From positions 744,001 through 808,000 of the forward strand of contig VXBP01005102.1 in the NCBI GenBank assembly GCA_013400115.1: 64,000 nucleotides of DNA. The letters run 5' to 3'. The notes beneath the pieces are model-generated. The model was not told the DNA's origin. It worked only from the letters and a program-made list of their open reading frames with translations, and searched no databases. Source of the DNA: Rhinopomastus cyanomelas (Eukaryota > Chordata > Aves > Bucerotiformes > Rhinopomastidae). The position numbers and the translations under genes are program-made. Each line of letters opens with the position of its first letter. Position 1 is the first letter of the stretch. Positions 50,537 through 62,161 of the stretch are shown here, piece by piece.

Positions 50537-51042
50537 ATAAATTTGTCTTGGCCGTTCTACCAGCAAGGCCTCCTGAAGTATTGAAAGGATTTTGTCTTGT
50601 GAGATTTTAAAATGAAGTTGGCAGCCTCCAGTGACCTGGTACCAGTTTGGGGTGTTTTGTTGCCCCACTGAAGCTGCTACGCTAGTGTTACTGGGAAGGT
50701 TCATCACCCTCTTTAGCATACCGAGAGCTCTCTCAGGCTCCTCCAAACCACCCAGCTAGCTGATATTCTCCCATCACCATGGTAAAAACAACTGTGTGGC
50801 CATGCCAGCTAGAGGAACAGGAGCCTTGAGAAGGTGCATTACTTCTGAAAGCACAAAAGAGGATGCTAAGCAAGAACACGCAACTCCCTACAACCCTGAA
50901 GCCCAGCAAGGAGATTCCCTTGTTAACCCTCAGTTTAACACCTGCACCAGCTCTTGTTAGCCAAACTCAGATGCAATCCCAAGAGGCCAAAGAAGATACT
51001 CATGTATAAGGATGCTCACCACATAGCAAGGCATCTACTCAC

Positions 51043-51664
51043 CTGTCTTCTCTTCGGTTAGGCTGCTCTCCACTGTCTCCATTTGGGGTTGCGCTGTTGC
51101 CTTGGCAGTAGCATCCTCTGCAGCAGGGGTGGTGGTGGCAGTGGCGTCAGCAGCAGGCACGTCGGCTTGTTTAGGCTCCTCTTTGTCTTGGGCTTCATCA
51201 GCCTTCAAGGACGGCGAGTTATCAGTGGAAGCTTTAGTGGCACTTTCCGTTTCAGCGGCAGCAGTGGGCTTTTCCTCTGAGGAGGCAGCAGGAGTGACAG
51301 CCTGTGGAGCTGGCTGCTCTGAGCCCGTGTCAGCGGCTCCATCCCCTTTTTTCTCATCCGCTGGTGCACTGCTCTCTTTGCTCTTCTCCTCTACCTGCGC
51401 ACTGTCAGTGGCAGCAGCTTCTGTGGCAGTGGGAGCCTCACTCTCCTTGTTCTCGGCCGCTCCACCAGCAGGGCCTTCCTCCTTCTTGTCAGTAGCATCA
51501 GTCTCAGATGCTGGGACATCTCCCTTCTTCTCCCCCTTGAGCTTTTTCCTTGTTATGTGTCCGCGGAAGCTGGCCTGGATTTTGGTGGCTGCCTTATGGG
51601 CTTTGTCTTCTGGTTTGATGCCATCTTGCTCGATCTTTTGGTCTCCATCCTCATTTTTTTCAAC
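51043..51664 (-). CDS. GAP43: GAP43 (neuromodulin) exon 2, main coding exon
   Basis: This exon encodes residues 11-217 of neuromodulin, a growth-cone and presynaptic membrane protein that binds calmodulin and is a PKC substrate. The 622-base exon starts after an AG acceptor (51665-51666) with Val-Glu-Lys-Asn-Glu and ends before a GTGAGT donor (51037-51042), leaving one base of a split codon. About residues 31-52 form the IQ domain, with the core KIQASFRGHITRKK; the Ser of IQASF (residue 42 if exon 1 adds ten codons) corresponds to the PKC site that blocks calmodulin binding. The rest is Ala/Glu/Lys/Thr-rich, acidic and probably disordered, with no membrane segment or signal peptide. Membrane attachment depends on the exon 1 cysteines, which are not in the window. 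The frame is intact, so this looks like a functional gene and not a retrocopy. The frame stays open upstream into intron 1 only by chance. Confidence 0.97.
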
Positions 51665-51666
51665 CT

Positions 51667-52994
51667 TTGAAGAAGAAAAGAAGACAGAGAAGAAAACAAG
51701 GATATAAGTTACAATTTCTCCAGGGGCAGCGAAGGCTCTGTTTTCACTTGGAATGTCCCACCTCCCCTGTCTGCTAATCCATGCCAAGTGTCAAAGCAGC
51801 TTTGCCATTCGGTAAGGGTTTGAAGCTAGGTGAAGCTTTATTTTCATCCTGGGGCTGGACAGACATGAGGCAGGGGTTATAAAAGGAATGTAAAGCACCT
51901 TGTCATCTCGTCAGTAATGCTGAGAGCACCTTGGCTGGGTGGAAATGCTTTCAACAGCTGGATTGCCTCTGTCCACATGATTTATGTTTTCATTCATTTT
52001 AAAATGTACTGGTTTCTTTTCCCCTACTAATTTTCAAAACACTCTCTTGGAGGGGGATTTTCACAGCCCTTCCCAAACCACCTTTGCCTCCAAGTCTTTG
52101 TTTCTTTTTAACGGCACCTTGTTACACAGATGTAGGACTCAAATGATACCAAATGCTTTGTCCTTTATAGCTTCTTGGCAAAGGATTGCCAACACAGGAC
52201 AGCATTGCTGCTTGCTCCACCTCAAATGCATGCTGTCAGACCTGCACAGATATCCACAGGACATGCTTCTCACAAACGACCAGCCTGCGAGCACTCTCAG
52301 GATTTTGCCTCTGTTCCCCATTCACAGTTTCAACGAACAATTAACAGGCAGGTGGAAATACCAGTCTTTCCAATTCCAGCAGATTATTATTTCTGTGACT
52401 ACTGGAGGGAACGCAGCCTTGTAACAGAGAGCAGGCATTCCCCGTGTTTTTTAGATATAAGCCATGTATGAGAGTCTTAAATGTGACAAAAACAGAGCCT
52501 GTGCCTCACAGTGGTCTCGTGCAGACAGAGAGTGCTCGGCTTTTAAGCCCACACTGAATCCACAGGACATACCATGCTTCACTCCAATAAATTATCAGCC
52601 CTTGGGCAAGTAACACCTCAGCTGCCTATTGATGAAAGGACACTGTTTGATTAATATTCCCATTGGAAAGAGCTCATTTTCTGCAGCTGGTTTCCAACAC
52701 TAGCTTAGGTCACAAAAGAAAGAACTGTAGCTGGCTGAGCAACACAGGAACTGTTTATTCCTGGGTGGGAAGAGGAGACAACTCCTCAGGCCATTGCAAC
52801 AGAGAGGTGCCATCTAGGGAAAGACTCAGGACCAGAAGAGCAGAGAGAGGAGAAAGCCTGTAAATATGTTCAAAAATAGCACAGCAAGAACAGGGGAGAA
52901 GAAGACCCTGCAGCAAGCAGGGCACTGGCACTGGAAAGACAGTGTTTGTGAGGTGTGCGAGTGAGGACTGGCCACACTGGCAGTGATCAATACG
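51667..52994. other. Intron 1 sequence next to exon 2, nothing recognised
   Basis: It includes the pyrimidine-rich acceptor context of exon 2 on the minus strand (51667-51690). The rest carries a 146-codon frame (51984-52424, plus) without recognisable motifs. Confidence 0.6.
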
Positions 52995-53178
52995 AAACAG
53001 ACTGGAACTGGAACAGATTGCCCAGGGAAGGTGTGGATGGTTCTTTGCTGGAAGTGTTCAAATCAGGCTGGATGGGGCTTTGAGCAACCTGGTCTAGTGG
53101 GAAGTGGTTTTGCTTATGGCAACGGGGTTGGAACTATGACCTTTACAGTCCCTTCCAACCCAAACCATTCTATGATTT
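52995..53178 (+). mobile_element. CR1 3' fragment
   Basis: Blocks ACTGGAACAGATTGCCCAGG, GAGCAACCTGGTCTAGTGGG and CCCTTCCAACCCAAACCATTC mark a CR1 tail. It is a third tail type, like 362-624. Confidence 0.9.
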
Positions 53179-53369
53179 CCACAACATGAGACAGAGTCAG
53201 GCAAGTGGACGTGAGCAAAACTGTGCCAGTGAATGAAAAACTTAGTCACCAGCGTGCCAGAGCTGGTTCCTGCTATCTCTAGCTGTGTTCCCAGTGTGCA
53301 TAGGATGCCTGAGCCCAGCTCTGGTACCTGGGCTCATTCCCCAGGGTAAACAGAGGTGAGCTTGAGCAG

Positions 53370-54168
53370 ATCATAGAATCAAAGAATCATAGAATCATAG
53401 AATCATAGAATCATTACGGATTGGAAGGGACCTCGAAAGATCATCTAGTCCAATCCCCTCACAACAGCAGGATCACCTAGACCAAGTCACACAGGAACAC
53501 ATCCAGGCAGGTCTTGAACATCTCCGGTGAAGGAGACTCCACAACCCCCTTGGGCAGCCTGTTCCAGGGCTCCGTCACCCTCACCGTGAAGAAGTTCCTT
53601 CTCAGGTTGATGTGGAACCTCCTATGTTCCAGCTTACAACCACTGCCCCTCGTCCTATCACTACATGACACCGAGAACAGCCCAGCTCCATCCTCCTGAC
53701 ACCCACCCCTCAAATATTTGTAGACATTAATGAGGTCACCCCTCAGCCTCCTCTTCTCCAAGCTAAAGAGACCCAGCTCCCTCAGCCTTTCCTCGTAAAG
53801 GAGGTGCTCCACCTCTCTCATCATCTTCGTTGCCCTATGCTGGACTCCCTCCAGCAGCTTCACATCCCTCTTGAACTGAGGAGCCCAGAACTGGGCACAA
53901 TACTCCAGGTGTGGTCTCACCAGGGCAGAGTAGAGGGGGTGAAGAACCTCTCTTGATCTGCTAACCACCCCCCTTCTGATCCTCCCCAGGATGCTGTTGG
54001 CCCTCTTGGCCACAAGAGCACATTGCTGGCTCATAGTCATCCTGCTGTCTACCAGGACCCACAGGTCCCTCTCTCCTAAACTACTCTCCAACAAGTCAGT
54101 CCTCAGCCTATACTGGTACCTGGGGTTGTTCTTGCCCAGATGCCAGACTCTACACTTACCCTTGTTAC
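53370..54168 (-). mobile_element. Young CR1 3' copy with intact ORF2 C-terminus
   Basis: The plus strand begins with five copies of the 8-base terminal repeat (ATAGAATC phase). On the minus strand an open frame runs from about 54168 to a stop at 53477, giving about 230 residues of the CR1 ORF2 C-terminal region (for example SALVRPHLEYCAQFW, LRELGLFSLEKRRLRGDL, GSGCKLEHRRFHINLRRNFF). The frame is uninterrupted and divergence from other copies is low, so this is among the youngest insertions here. It lacks the endonuclease and reverse transcriptase, so it cannot move by itself. Confidence 0.94.
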
Positions 54169-54644
54169 GCAGTGGCCAAGGAGTGAGCAACCTCATGACA
54201 TCAAGGAAACAACCCACTCCACACAGCTGCTGTCCAGGGGTGTGTATATAGCAGGAAATAAGTCTGGGAGTGAGACTAGGCACCAGGATGCTTACACAGG
54301 GGGTGAGTGAAAAAGCCTGTGGATTTATATACAACTGATATCAATACAAAATCCAGCATCATAAAGAAAGTTTGCATTTTGCCCATGTCCAGGTACAGCT
54401 GTTGTGCCTATCACATGGGACACAGCTGTGAAGTCATGCCTACACTTCCCCAAATGCATTAAGTGACATGGTATGCAAAGTGAGCTTCCATGTTCCTCTC
54501 AGCTTGTCAGTGAGCAGGTGACAGCTTTGTGTAAAGACAACGCAGACATCATCATGTTGTAACCATTCACGTAGGTCTTCCGTTTGCAAAGCTAACTCTG
54601 AACTGTAATGATCAGCGTCTACCCTTCGGTCACAACATCACAAT

Positions 54645-55371
54645 GCGATGCTACAGGCTTGGGGGAGAGTGACTTGGAAACTGCTTGGCAGAAAGGCCTT
54701 GGGAGTATTGATTGATAATTGCTTCAGTATGAACCAGCAGTGTGCTCAGGTGGCCAAGAAGGCCAGTGGCATCCTGGCTTGTATCAGAAATAGTGTGGCC
54801 AGCAGGAGCAGCAAAGTGATTGTCCCCCTGTACTCAGCGCTGGTGAAGCCACATCTTGAAGACTGTCCAGTTTTGGGCATCTCAGCACAAGAGAGATATT
54901 GAGGTGCTGGAGCAGGTCCAAAGAAAGACAAGAAGGTTAGCAAAGGGTCTAGAACAAGCCTTATGAGGAGTGGCTGAGGGAGCTGGAACTATGTAGTCTG
55001 AAGAAAAGGAGGCTCAGGGGAGAATTCATTGGTGTCTGCAACTACCTGAAAGGAGGATGTAGAGAGGGGGTGGTGCCAGTCTCTTCTCACAAGTAACGAG
55101 CAATTGAACAACCGGAAAAGGCTTCAAGTTGTGCCAGGGGAAGTTCAGGTTGGACATTAAGACAAACTTCTTTATCGAAAGGGTCATCAGGCACTGGAAT
55201 AGGCTGCCCAGAGCAGTGATTGAATTGTGAGCTCTGGACATGTTTAAAAGTTGTTTAGATGTGGAAATTAAGGACCTGGTTTAGCAGTGGGCTTGGTACA
55301 ACTAGGTTAATGGTTGAACTCAATGATGTTAAAGATCTTATCCAACATAAATGATTCCAGAGTTCTATGAT
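54645..55371 (+). mobile_element. CR1 3' copy, older subtype, head-to-head with 53370-54168
   Basis: It covers the same part of the element as 53370-54168 but on the other strand and in another subfamily: CTTGGCAGAAAGGCCTTGGG, CAGTGTGCTCAGGTGGCCAA, the SALVKPHLED coding block, GGACCTGGTTTAGCAGTGGG and a TTCCAGAGTTCTATGATC tail. The reading frame is broken (for example near 54902). Confidence 0.92.
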
Positions 55372-57140
55372 CTGGGGTAAGTTTTTCAGCCTTCAGCCTC
55401 AGCACAAAGGATGGAAACAAAGCAGAAGCATCTTTAAATTAGCATGTTCACAGGATAGCTGTGATCTAGCCAGGGAAAAGCGGGCTCATCCCTCCTGCTC
55501 TGCAGACAAGTTTTGCATCTTGCAATAAGTCCTGTGCTGCATAACTACTAATACCTGGGCTAGCTGGTTTAAGGGAGAAGCTTGAGTACAGCTGCATTAC
55601 AGTGTAGCCACAGCAATGTCAAGATAGACTGGTACTCCTTTACAGCACTGTGTAACACCTGGATGCTCTAGCTTTGGCTTTCTCTTCCTACAGACTGTGG
55701 CCAATTTCAAACAGCAGTGATGCTGGGAGACTGAAAAGACAATTTATATATATATGTATGTAACTACTAGTGCCTAAAGGATTCATCCCATATGGCTGAT
55801 TCCTGTCAAACCACTAGAGAATGCAACAAAATCATTAATCCCTGGACAAAGATGAAATGCTGAAGATGAAGGGAGATCTCTCTTGCACCAGCCTTCCTGC
55901 TCTTACGCCCCACACCCCTCCTGAGCCAACTAGGACAGCTATTATGAACTGTGGCCCCTTTGAGATCAGAGCAGTTATCCTGTTACCTGCACTATGACGC
56001 CCTGAGAAGGCTCATCTCCTTCCCACAGCTAGCAGGAGGCCAGGGCACAGCAAGCTGCAGGGTTGGCTCTCCTGATATTCTGACAGACAAACTCGCAGAG
56101 AGCTGTGACTGCCAGCCAGCTCTTCACCTGGCAGAGAATGGAAGAGCACTTTTTCACTCCAGGAAGGTTAGACCTGCACCTACCACAGAGCCAAAAGGCT
56201 CCTTTTCTATCTGATTACATCATTGTCCTCTTATCCCAGTTGGGATGACATCAGTTTTGAGTCCCTGCCAGATCACAAGGTTCGAAACTGCAAAATATAT
56301 TTCCAACAGGGTGCTTTCAGCATAATTTCAGATACAAAAGATATGAAACAGGAGGCTGGAGCAGAGGTGGAGTTTAAGGTCATGGATGAAAGAAACGTAC
56401 TAATAAGTTGTCTCTGCCAGCTGTGGCCTTTACGAATCCCATTTCTATTCACTCCATCTCCAGTGAATTTGAAATTATTTCTTTGTACCATTGGAAATTA
56501 TTTCTTTTCAGGCTACTGGCCTGCACCTACTTCTGGGACAGGACACGGTATCCAGAGAGTATGTGTGTCGTGTTGTATAACAATGGGTTGGGTGAGAAAC
56601 AGACTGTTCGGAGCAAAACTTCTGTTCACACACACACAAAAAAAAGGCAAGGTCTGCTTTTATCTGTGGCTTAGCACACAGAAGATAAACCTCATTAAAC
56701 AAGCTGCTCAAGAGTTACCTGTATACAGTGAAGCTCCTGGAAAGCAATTTATCTTCCTTGGAAAGTTAAAAGGGTGAGTCAGCCTTGCCAGGATGTGTTC
56801 AAAAGCATCTCAGTGGGAAACAAGAAACCTGTCTATCTTATCTCTCTGCTATGCATGTATGAAATCTTGGTTGTAGTATTGTGGCTGGAATACAGTGACT
56901 ATTATTACTAGTGTTTGTACAGAATCTAGAGCTCCCAGTCAGTAATCAGGTCTGGCAAGGACAGGTTTCATATATTATGATTCCATCACACACCTCCCCT
57001 TCATTTACACAGCTGTGTGTAAAGTAAACTCATACTAGTAGTTAATATTGACATATTCATGACGTTGCATGTGTGCATGCAATGTATTGTCATTTTAAAC
57101 GGGGCAAATGGCCTCTTTTTCATTCACTGTGAAACAAATC
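55372..57140. other. Intron 1 sequence, nothing recognised
   Basis: One 184-codon plus-strand frame (56223-56777) is present. Its translation has no domain I can name and it lies antisense to GAP43. I do not call it a gene. Confidence 0.55.
55744..55755. repeat. (TA)n microsatellite, short
   Basis: TTATATATATAT lies in intron 1, followed by a GTATGTA run. Confidence 0.7.
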
Positions 57141-57547
57141 CTCTTATGAAGACAAGTTGAGAGAGCTGAAGTTGTTCAGCCTGAAGAGAAGAAGACCGAG
57201 GGAACCTTATAAAGACCTTCCAGTAGCTGAAAAGGGCTTCCAAGAAGGCTGGGGAAGAACTGTTCACAAGGATATGGAATGAGAGGGCAAGAGGTAATGG
57301 TTTGAAGCTGGAAAAGGGTAGATTTAGGCTGGGCATTAGGAAAAAGTTCTTTAATATGAGGCTAGCTGATCACTGAAACAGGTTGCCTAGAGAGATGATG
57401 GAGACCCCATCCCTGGAGACATTCAAGGTCAGGTCTGATGGGGCTCTGGGCAATCTGTTCTAGTTAGAGATGTCCTTGTTCATTGTAGGGGAGTTGGAAT
57501 AGATGACCTTTGGAGGTCCCTTTCAACCTAATATATTCTATGGCTCT
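57141..57547 (+). mobile_element. CR1 3' fragment, older
   Basis: CR1 blocks in order: GAGAGAGCTGAAGTTGTTCAG, GGGCAAGAGGTAATGG, AACAGGTTGCCTAGAGAG, CAAGGTCAGGTCTGATGGGG, GTTGGAATAGATGACC and ATATATTCTATGG. It is more diverged than the other intron 1 copies. Confidence 0.9.
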
Positions 57548-60500
57548 AAGAAATTATAGATCCTTCAATGCTGAAGGACTGAAAATCTTTGAGGCTGGTG
57601 GATACACAGCTACACAGATATATGACAGGACGTACATGGCCAACACGTCTATTTTTTCATTCAGGCTGTACTCACTACCTACTGAAGCCAGTGTGCAAAT
57701 CTTTGCCTATTTGAAATATGCTGTAAAGGTTCTATGTCTCTATTTACACAGCCCACAGCATCTTTCCAGTCCTAGAGGGATGATCCTCTCACCATCTCCA
57801 TCTGCTTGTCTGCCACACGTCCAGGTTTCTAGGACACCCCTTCCCAGGCAGGCTGTTCCTATAAGTGAGACTTGCTGTCACACAGCTGAGACAGGAGGAG
57901 ATAAACTAATTTTTAAGACATAGATAGGACAGAGGTTAGTTCTTAGGCATCAGGAATGCAGAAATTGCATGGAGCCATGACCCCAAGATTTCTAATCTAT
58001 GACCACCTTCGTACCTTCCATCTTCAAACCTAAAACATACAGAGAGGTCAAAATATGGTAAAGAATGAAGAAAGTGTTACTTCAATCTCCAGGACCCTTT
58101 CAATGTCCCACATAGTTTTGTATTTTAGAGGCTGGGATGGAGAAATCGGGGAGGAACTTACTGTTCCATGAAAAGGTCTTCCAATACTGCATGGTCTCCT
58201 CAGTCACTCTCTATAAATCTTCCTTTCCTGGTGCTTCTCTGTCCACTAATATGTAGCATGTGTCAGTCTCTGCAATGCTCATTCTAGCATCAGGCTTCTG
58301 TACACTCAGCGTTCTCCCTGGTATCCTCCTCCTTTCTGTCCTTAGGAGCTCCACTTTCACACAACCATCCTTCAATTCATGTGGCTGTATCCTGGTAGCC
58401 CATGCACCACGTGTCCAGATTTAGGACTTGCCTTTTCTAGTGAAAGCTGTGCATCATTACTGACCACAGCCTGGACATCCATAGAACCAGTGACAGTTGT
58501 CAATCACCCACGTCACAACTCAAGAGAAATATAATAGTCAAAACAAAGCAACCCGTGTTCTCCACGTAAAGACGTAAGGACCCTGAGTGCCTTCTTTCTC
58601 ATAACACTTGAGCTAAGGTATGTGTGGAAAGCTTTCAATTAGTTAGGTGAAGCAGTACTCAATCAAGTAATCACTTGTGGTACTTGTCAGGGGTAAGGTG
58701 CATTTCAGCCCAGGTTGTCATCTTAACCAGAGCACAATGTGTGTTCCTGCTGATGTCACTCAAGGTCACTTGGGCCCAGACTCACAAAGAAATTTAGGCA
58801 CCTGACTCCCACTGATTTCACAGGACTGAGTCAAGGCAGTGCTTCTGTGGGGCTGGCTTTACATGACTTGATTTGTATCAGAGACAGCATTTAAGAAGCC
58901 GAATGCATTAAAAAAAAGGACCAGCTGTCTCCCCAGAAGGAGCAAACCATGGACACATGAGAGAAAAGGCTTTCACGGCTTGTGAAGTGAGGAAGCAATT
59001 TAACACAGAGAACAACTTTTTTTAACCCAGTTAAATGGTGTGAAGACACCTGGCTAGAGGATGGCACCTCTCAGCACAACCTGTCTGAGAGGCGAAGAAA
59101 CAAACACAGTTCCTTTTCCTCCCAGGACAACTATTGTGATGGTGGGTAAAACACCCTCGAGAGAGAAAAGGGTAATTCATCTCTCTGAAGGCTTATGCAG
59201 GATGGTTCCCCTGGGTATAACTACCAGGGTTTCAGCTCTCAGGTTTCAAGTCCTCTAACAAAGGAGTTTCCACCCTTTCCTCCACAAGATCCTCTCATAT
59301 GCAGGAAAATTGCCCTGTATTTTATGGTGCCTGGAACAGAGTAAGCTAATGATGGTCAAGGAGGTGGAGAGTGTTACTCACGTGTGTACCATGATTGAGA
59401 AGAAACAAGAGAAAATAATCTAAGCTAGACCTAGTTAGATATTTTTAGTGTGCCTCTGTGGTAAACCCATTACACTCTTCTCACCTGTTTTGTGGCTTTC
59501 CTTTCTGTTTGTCACCCTGTTTCTGTTAAGCTGGTGGTCAACCATGGTGTGATCTAACACCTTGAAACTCCTATAGCTCCAGCAGTTACATGAAGAAGGG
59601 CAGCCTGTACTGCTTATGCTGCCTTTGCAGGCTGGGTGAAAGGAAAAGAGCCTTTCCCCTGAAGCTGATGCAAAGTGGCTAACGCCCAGGACTCACGCTT
59701 TCTGGAGCAGAGTGGCTTGTGCATATCACTGAAAAAAAGAGCACCTGCCTTGGGTCTGATCTGGACTCTGATTTGCCTCGATGGTTTTGGGGCACATCGT
59801 GTTGTATCCTGGCACATACTGCGCTCTCAGTCGTGCCTTGTCTCCTTTTTGGAGGGAAACACTAGTATCACTCCAGAAGGAGCCAGCCAGCAGGTGCTCA
59901 GATCTGGGGACCAAAGCTTGGAAGGAAGCAGGAGGGGGTCCAAGCTGACAGGGTAGATTCCCTGCCAGAATAGATCACGAAGAAATTCAGCAAAAACCCC
60001 AGGAGAAAAACGTCCCTTGAACTATGCTTTGCCTAGAAAAGTCCCATCAAAGAACGTGATTTCTGTTGCAGATGGGCTTAGAAATGTAAGTTCGGATGTC
60101 ACTAGATCAAAGAGAAATTGTATGCAGGCTCAAACTATGTCGTTTTGGGCAGGGATGGTTTGCTGCTACGTGCATTATTTAAAAGTAATCACTCCAGGGC
60201 TTCTCAATCTCTCTCTCCCCACCTTTTCTCTCCTGCTCTTTTTTTTCCCTTGCATTGCTTAGTTTTGGACCCCACAAATTTTTTCAGGAAATTGTTAACC
60301 TCTGGTGACTCAGAGCACCTGCCCCCACGAGGCCCAGACACATTTGCTTCTGCTCTAGCTGCAGCCAAGGCCAAGAGGCTAATTTAGAGCTCAGAGTTGA
60401 TTCCCTGAGATTTGGTGCAGGCAGCTGCTGAGCCTCCCAAGCCCACGGTTATGGAAGGTCTCTAGTGTCATTTCCACAAAAAGCAGCTCCTACCCCATTC

Positions 60501-61170
60501 TCTCTGTAGCACCAGTTCTGGTGATGGGAAGCATCCTTACTTCCCCTCAACCTCAGTAAACTTCAGACAGGGATACTGCAAGCCCTTCCACTGCTGGTCT
60601 CTGAGGTTACCTTGACCTTTTCTGGTTGCACCTAGAATTTATGAGGAATTTTGTGCTGGGATCATCAGTCTATCAGGCAGTTAGACTGACACCACGTCAC
60701 TAGCTCAGAACTTGCTTTTGCTCCTCGCTGATTTGACCAGTGTTCTTACAGTCAGCAAAATAACACTGTAAGACTCAAGCCTCAAGCCCATGCAGTATCT
60801 GATCTTCTCTTTAACCTACCTGTTAACCTTAAATCTCCTCTGATACGTCCTTCTGACCATGACTGCCAATACCATGCAATCTCTCAGGCTGATGATGAGA
60901 GAATGAACTATCAAGCAGCTCTATCTCTGCTTGATGGTAAGCTCAGGGCTGCATTTGTTGCATTATTATTAATGTTATTATTATTACAGTTTATGTCACT
61001 GGAAGTGGAGCAATTCCCTTCTGAGAAAGCGTTTGCAAGTCCATTAAAGTCAAACAGCATCTCCAGCAATTAGGAAGTGCAAGGTGTCGTGGTATGAAAC
61101 CGTGGATTTCTAGTATTGTGTCTTTCTGCATGGAAACAGGTCCCTCCTGGAGCCTTCAGTTCCAGCCTCC
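57548..61170. other. Intron 1 sequence, nothing recognised
   Basis: This is repeat-poor non-coding sequence with short frames only, apart from the ATT repeat near 60962. Confidence 0.6.
60962..60986. repeat. (ATT)n microsatellite, imperfect
   Basis: ATTATTATTAATGTTATTATTATTA is an ATT repeat with one interruption, within GAP43 intron 1. Confidence 0.8.
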
Positions 61171-62161
61171 TGTTGTGAGGGGAATCTGTAGCCATGGGTG
61201 GGGTAGCCCAGTCACATGACCAGGGCCTCCCCTATTTAGCCAGGGTCAGGGGGGAGATTTCCAGGAGGAGGCTTTTCGGGACCCAGCAGCACTGGCGACT
61301 GGCGGCGGAGAGGGCACTAACACAGCTGGTGCAGTGCATGGCCCCCACAGCACAGGTTCACCGTGCTGAGCCAGCCGGACTTCAAGAGTGGAGGAGTAAC
61401 CACAAACCAACTGGGGGGCCAACTGGTGCAGGGATGTCAGAAGTAGTGAATGATGGCTGTAGCCATGGGAAAGAGAAGCCTCAAGCCCTGGAGAAGGGGT
61501 TGTTGCCTGCCTGCAGCTCCAGCCGTTGGTGCCATCTTGGACACATGGCCAGCAACCATCTTGGTTTTGTTGTAGCCATGGGGCAGGAAAGCTGTGTCAC
61601 AGCTGTGACTGAGAAGCAAGGGACTGAGTAAGCGGGAGAAAGAGGCCCAAGGGGTGTCTGATGTTTTCCTTCATTGCTTGGCTGGACTGTGTATGCCGAG
61701 GAAGCTGAAGGGATTTGCTGAGAAACTAGGGCTGAAGCGTACGCTGTTGCACCGAGTGCCCACTGCCGTGTGAAGAGATGCTCACCCGTGCTGACTCGTC
61801 TGCTGGCCTGTCTGCGGGCCATGCCACATGGTGCACTGAGGACCTTGCTCAAAGTGGGAAGAGAGGGAGTATGGATGGCTTGGAGCTGCACCACACTCGG
61901 CAGAGCCCACAAGGGAGCCTCTGTCCCAGGGTCTGCTATCTTCTCAGAATGTGTGTAATGGCATTGTGACACAGCTTCTGTTTGTTTGTTTACTTGTTTG
62001 GGGGTCTTCCTTCCTTTCTGTTGGGTGTAGGTCCAATAAAATCTTTCCTTTTCCCCGAAGTTGCTTCATTGCCTGGTAAATTCTACCCTAGAGCTGGCTA
62101 GTGTGCTTAAGAATGCAAGAACCAACCAAAAGGACCAACCGAGGCCTTTCAACCCATGACA
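61171..62161. mobile_element. Possible solo LTR or LTR-like repeat, unclassified
   Basis: About 990 bases stand out in composition from the surrounding intron. The left end reads TGTTGTGAGG (with TGTAGCCATGGGT just inside) and the right end reads ACCCATGACA, so either strand gives TG...CA ends with short imperfect inverted complementarity. A TATTTAG element lies near 61234 and an AATAAA at 62035-62040. A 145-codon plus-strand frame (61194-61631) shows no known domain. I find no clear target-site duplication and no internal viral genes. A moderately old retrotransposon LTR is the best guess. An unrelated lineage-specific repeat or plain intron is possible. Confidence 0.3.

Larger units (their letters stand above)
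25790..51042 (-). other. GAP43: GAP43 intron 2
   Basis: This 25,253-base intron lies between the exon 2 donor (GT at 51041-51042) and the exon 3 acceptor (AG at 25790-25791). It interrupts a Gly/Asp codon after its first base (phase 1). It contains CR1 copies listed separately, a 64-base tandem duplication and short simple repeats. The longer stretches 25792-28077, 28174-29801, 29999-36384, 36751-40160, 40289-40409, 40796-46144 and 46731-47455 hold no coding sequence I can support. Scattered open frames there are short and carry no recognisable domain. Confidence 0.93.

Noticed and set aside
50537..50770. Possible continuation of CR1 coding sequence (minus strand)
   Set aside because: The translation did not match the CR1 endonuclease motifs I expected; origin left unassigned.
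51102..51707. 201-codon plus-strand frame across GAP43 exon 2
   Set aside because: It is the antisense shadow of the Ala/Glu-rich GAP43 coding sequence, whose codon composition avoids stops on the other strand.
51665..51787. Upstream extension of the GAP43 exon 2 frame with an ATG
   Set aside because: The frame crosses the AG acceptor and pyrimidine-rich intron sequence, and the translated extension does not resemble GAP43, whose first ten residues come from exon 1.
61194..61631. 145-codon frame as a gene
   Set aside because: It has no domain, overlaps minus-strand frames and lies inside the LTR-like block; there is no support beyond length.
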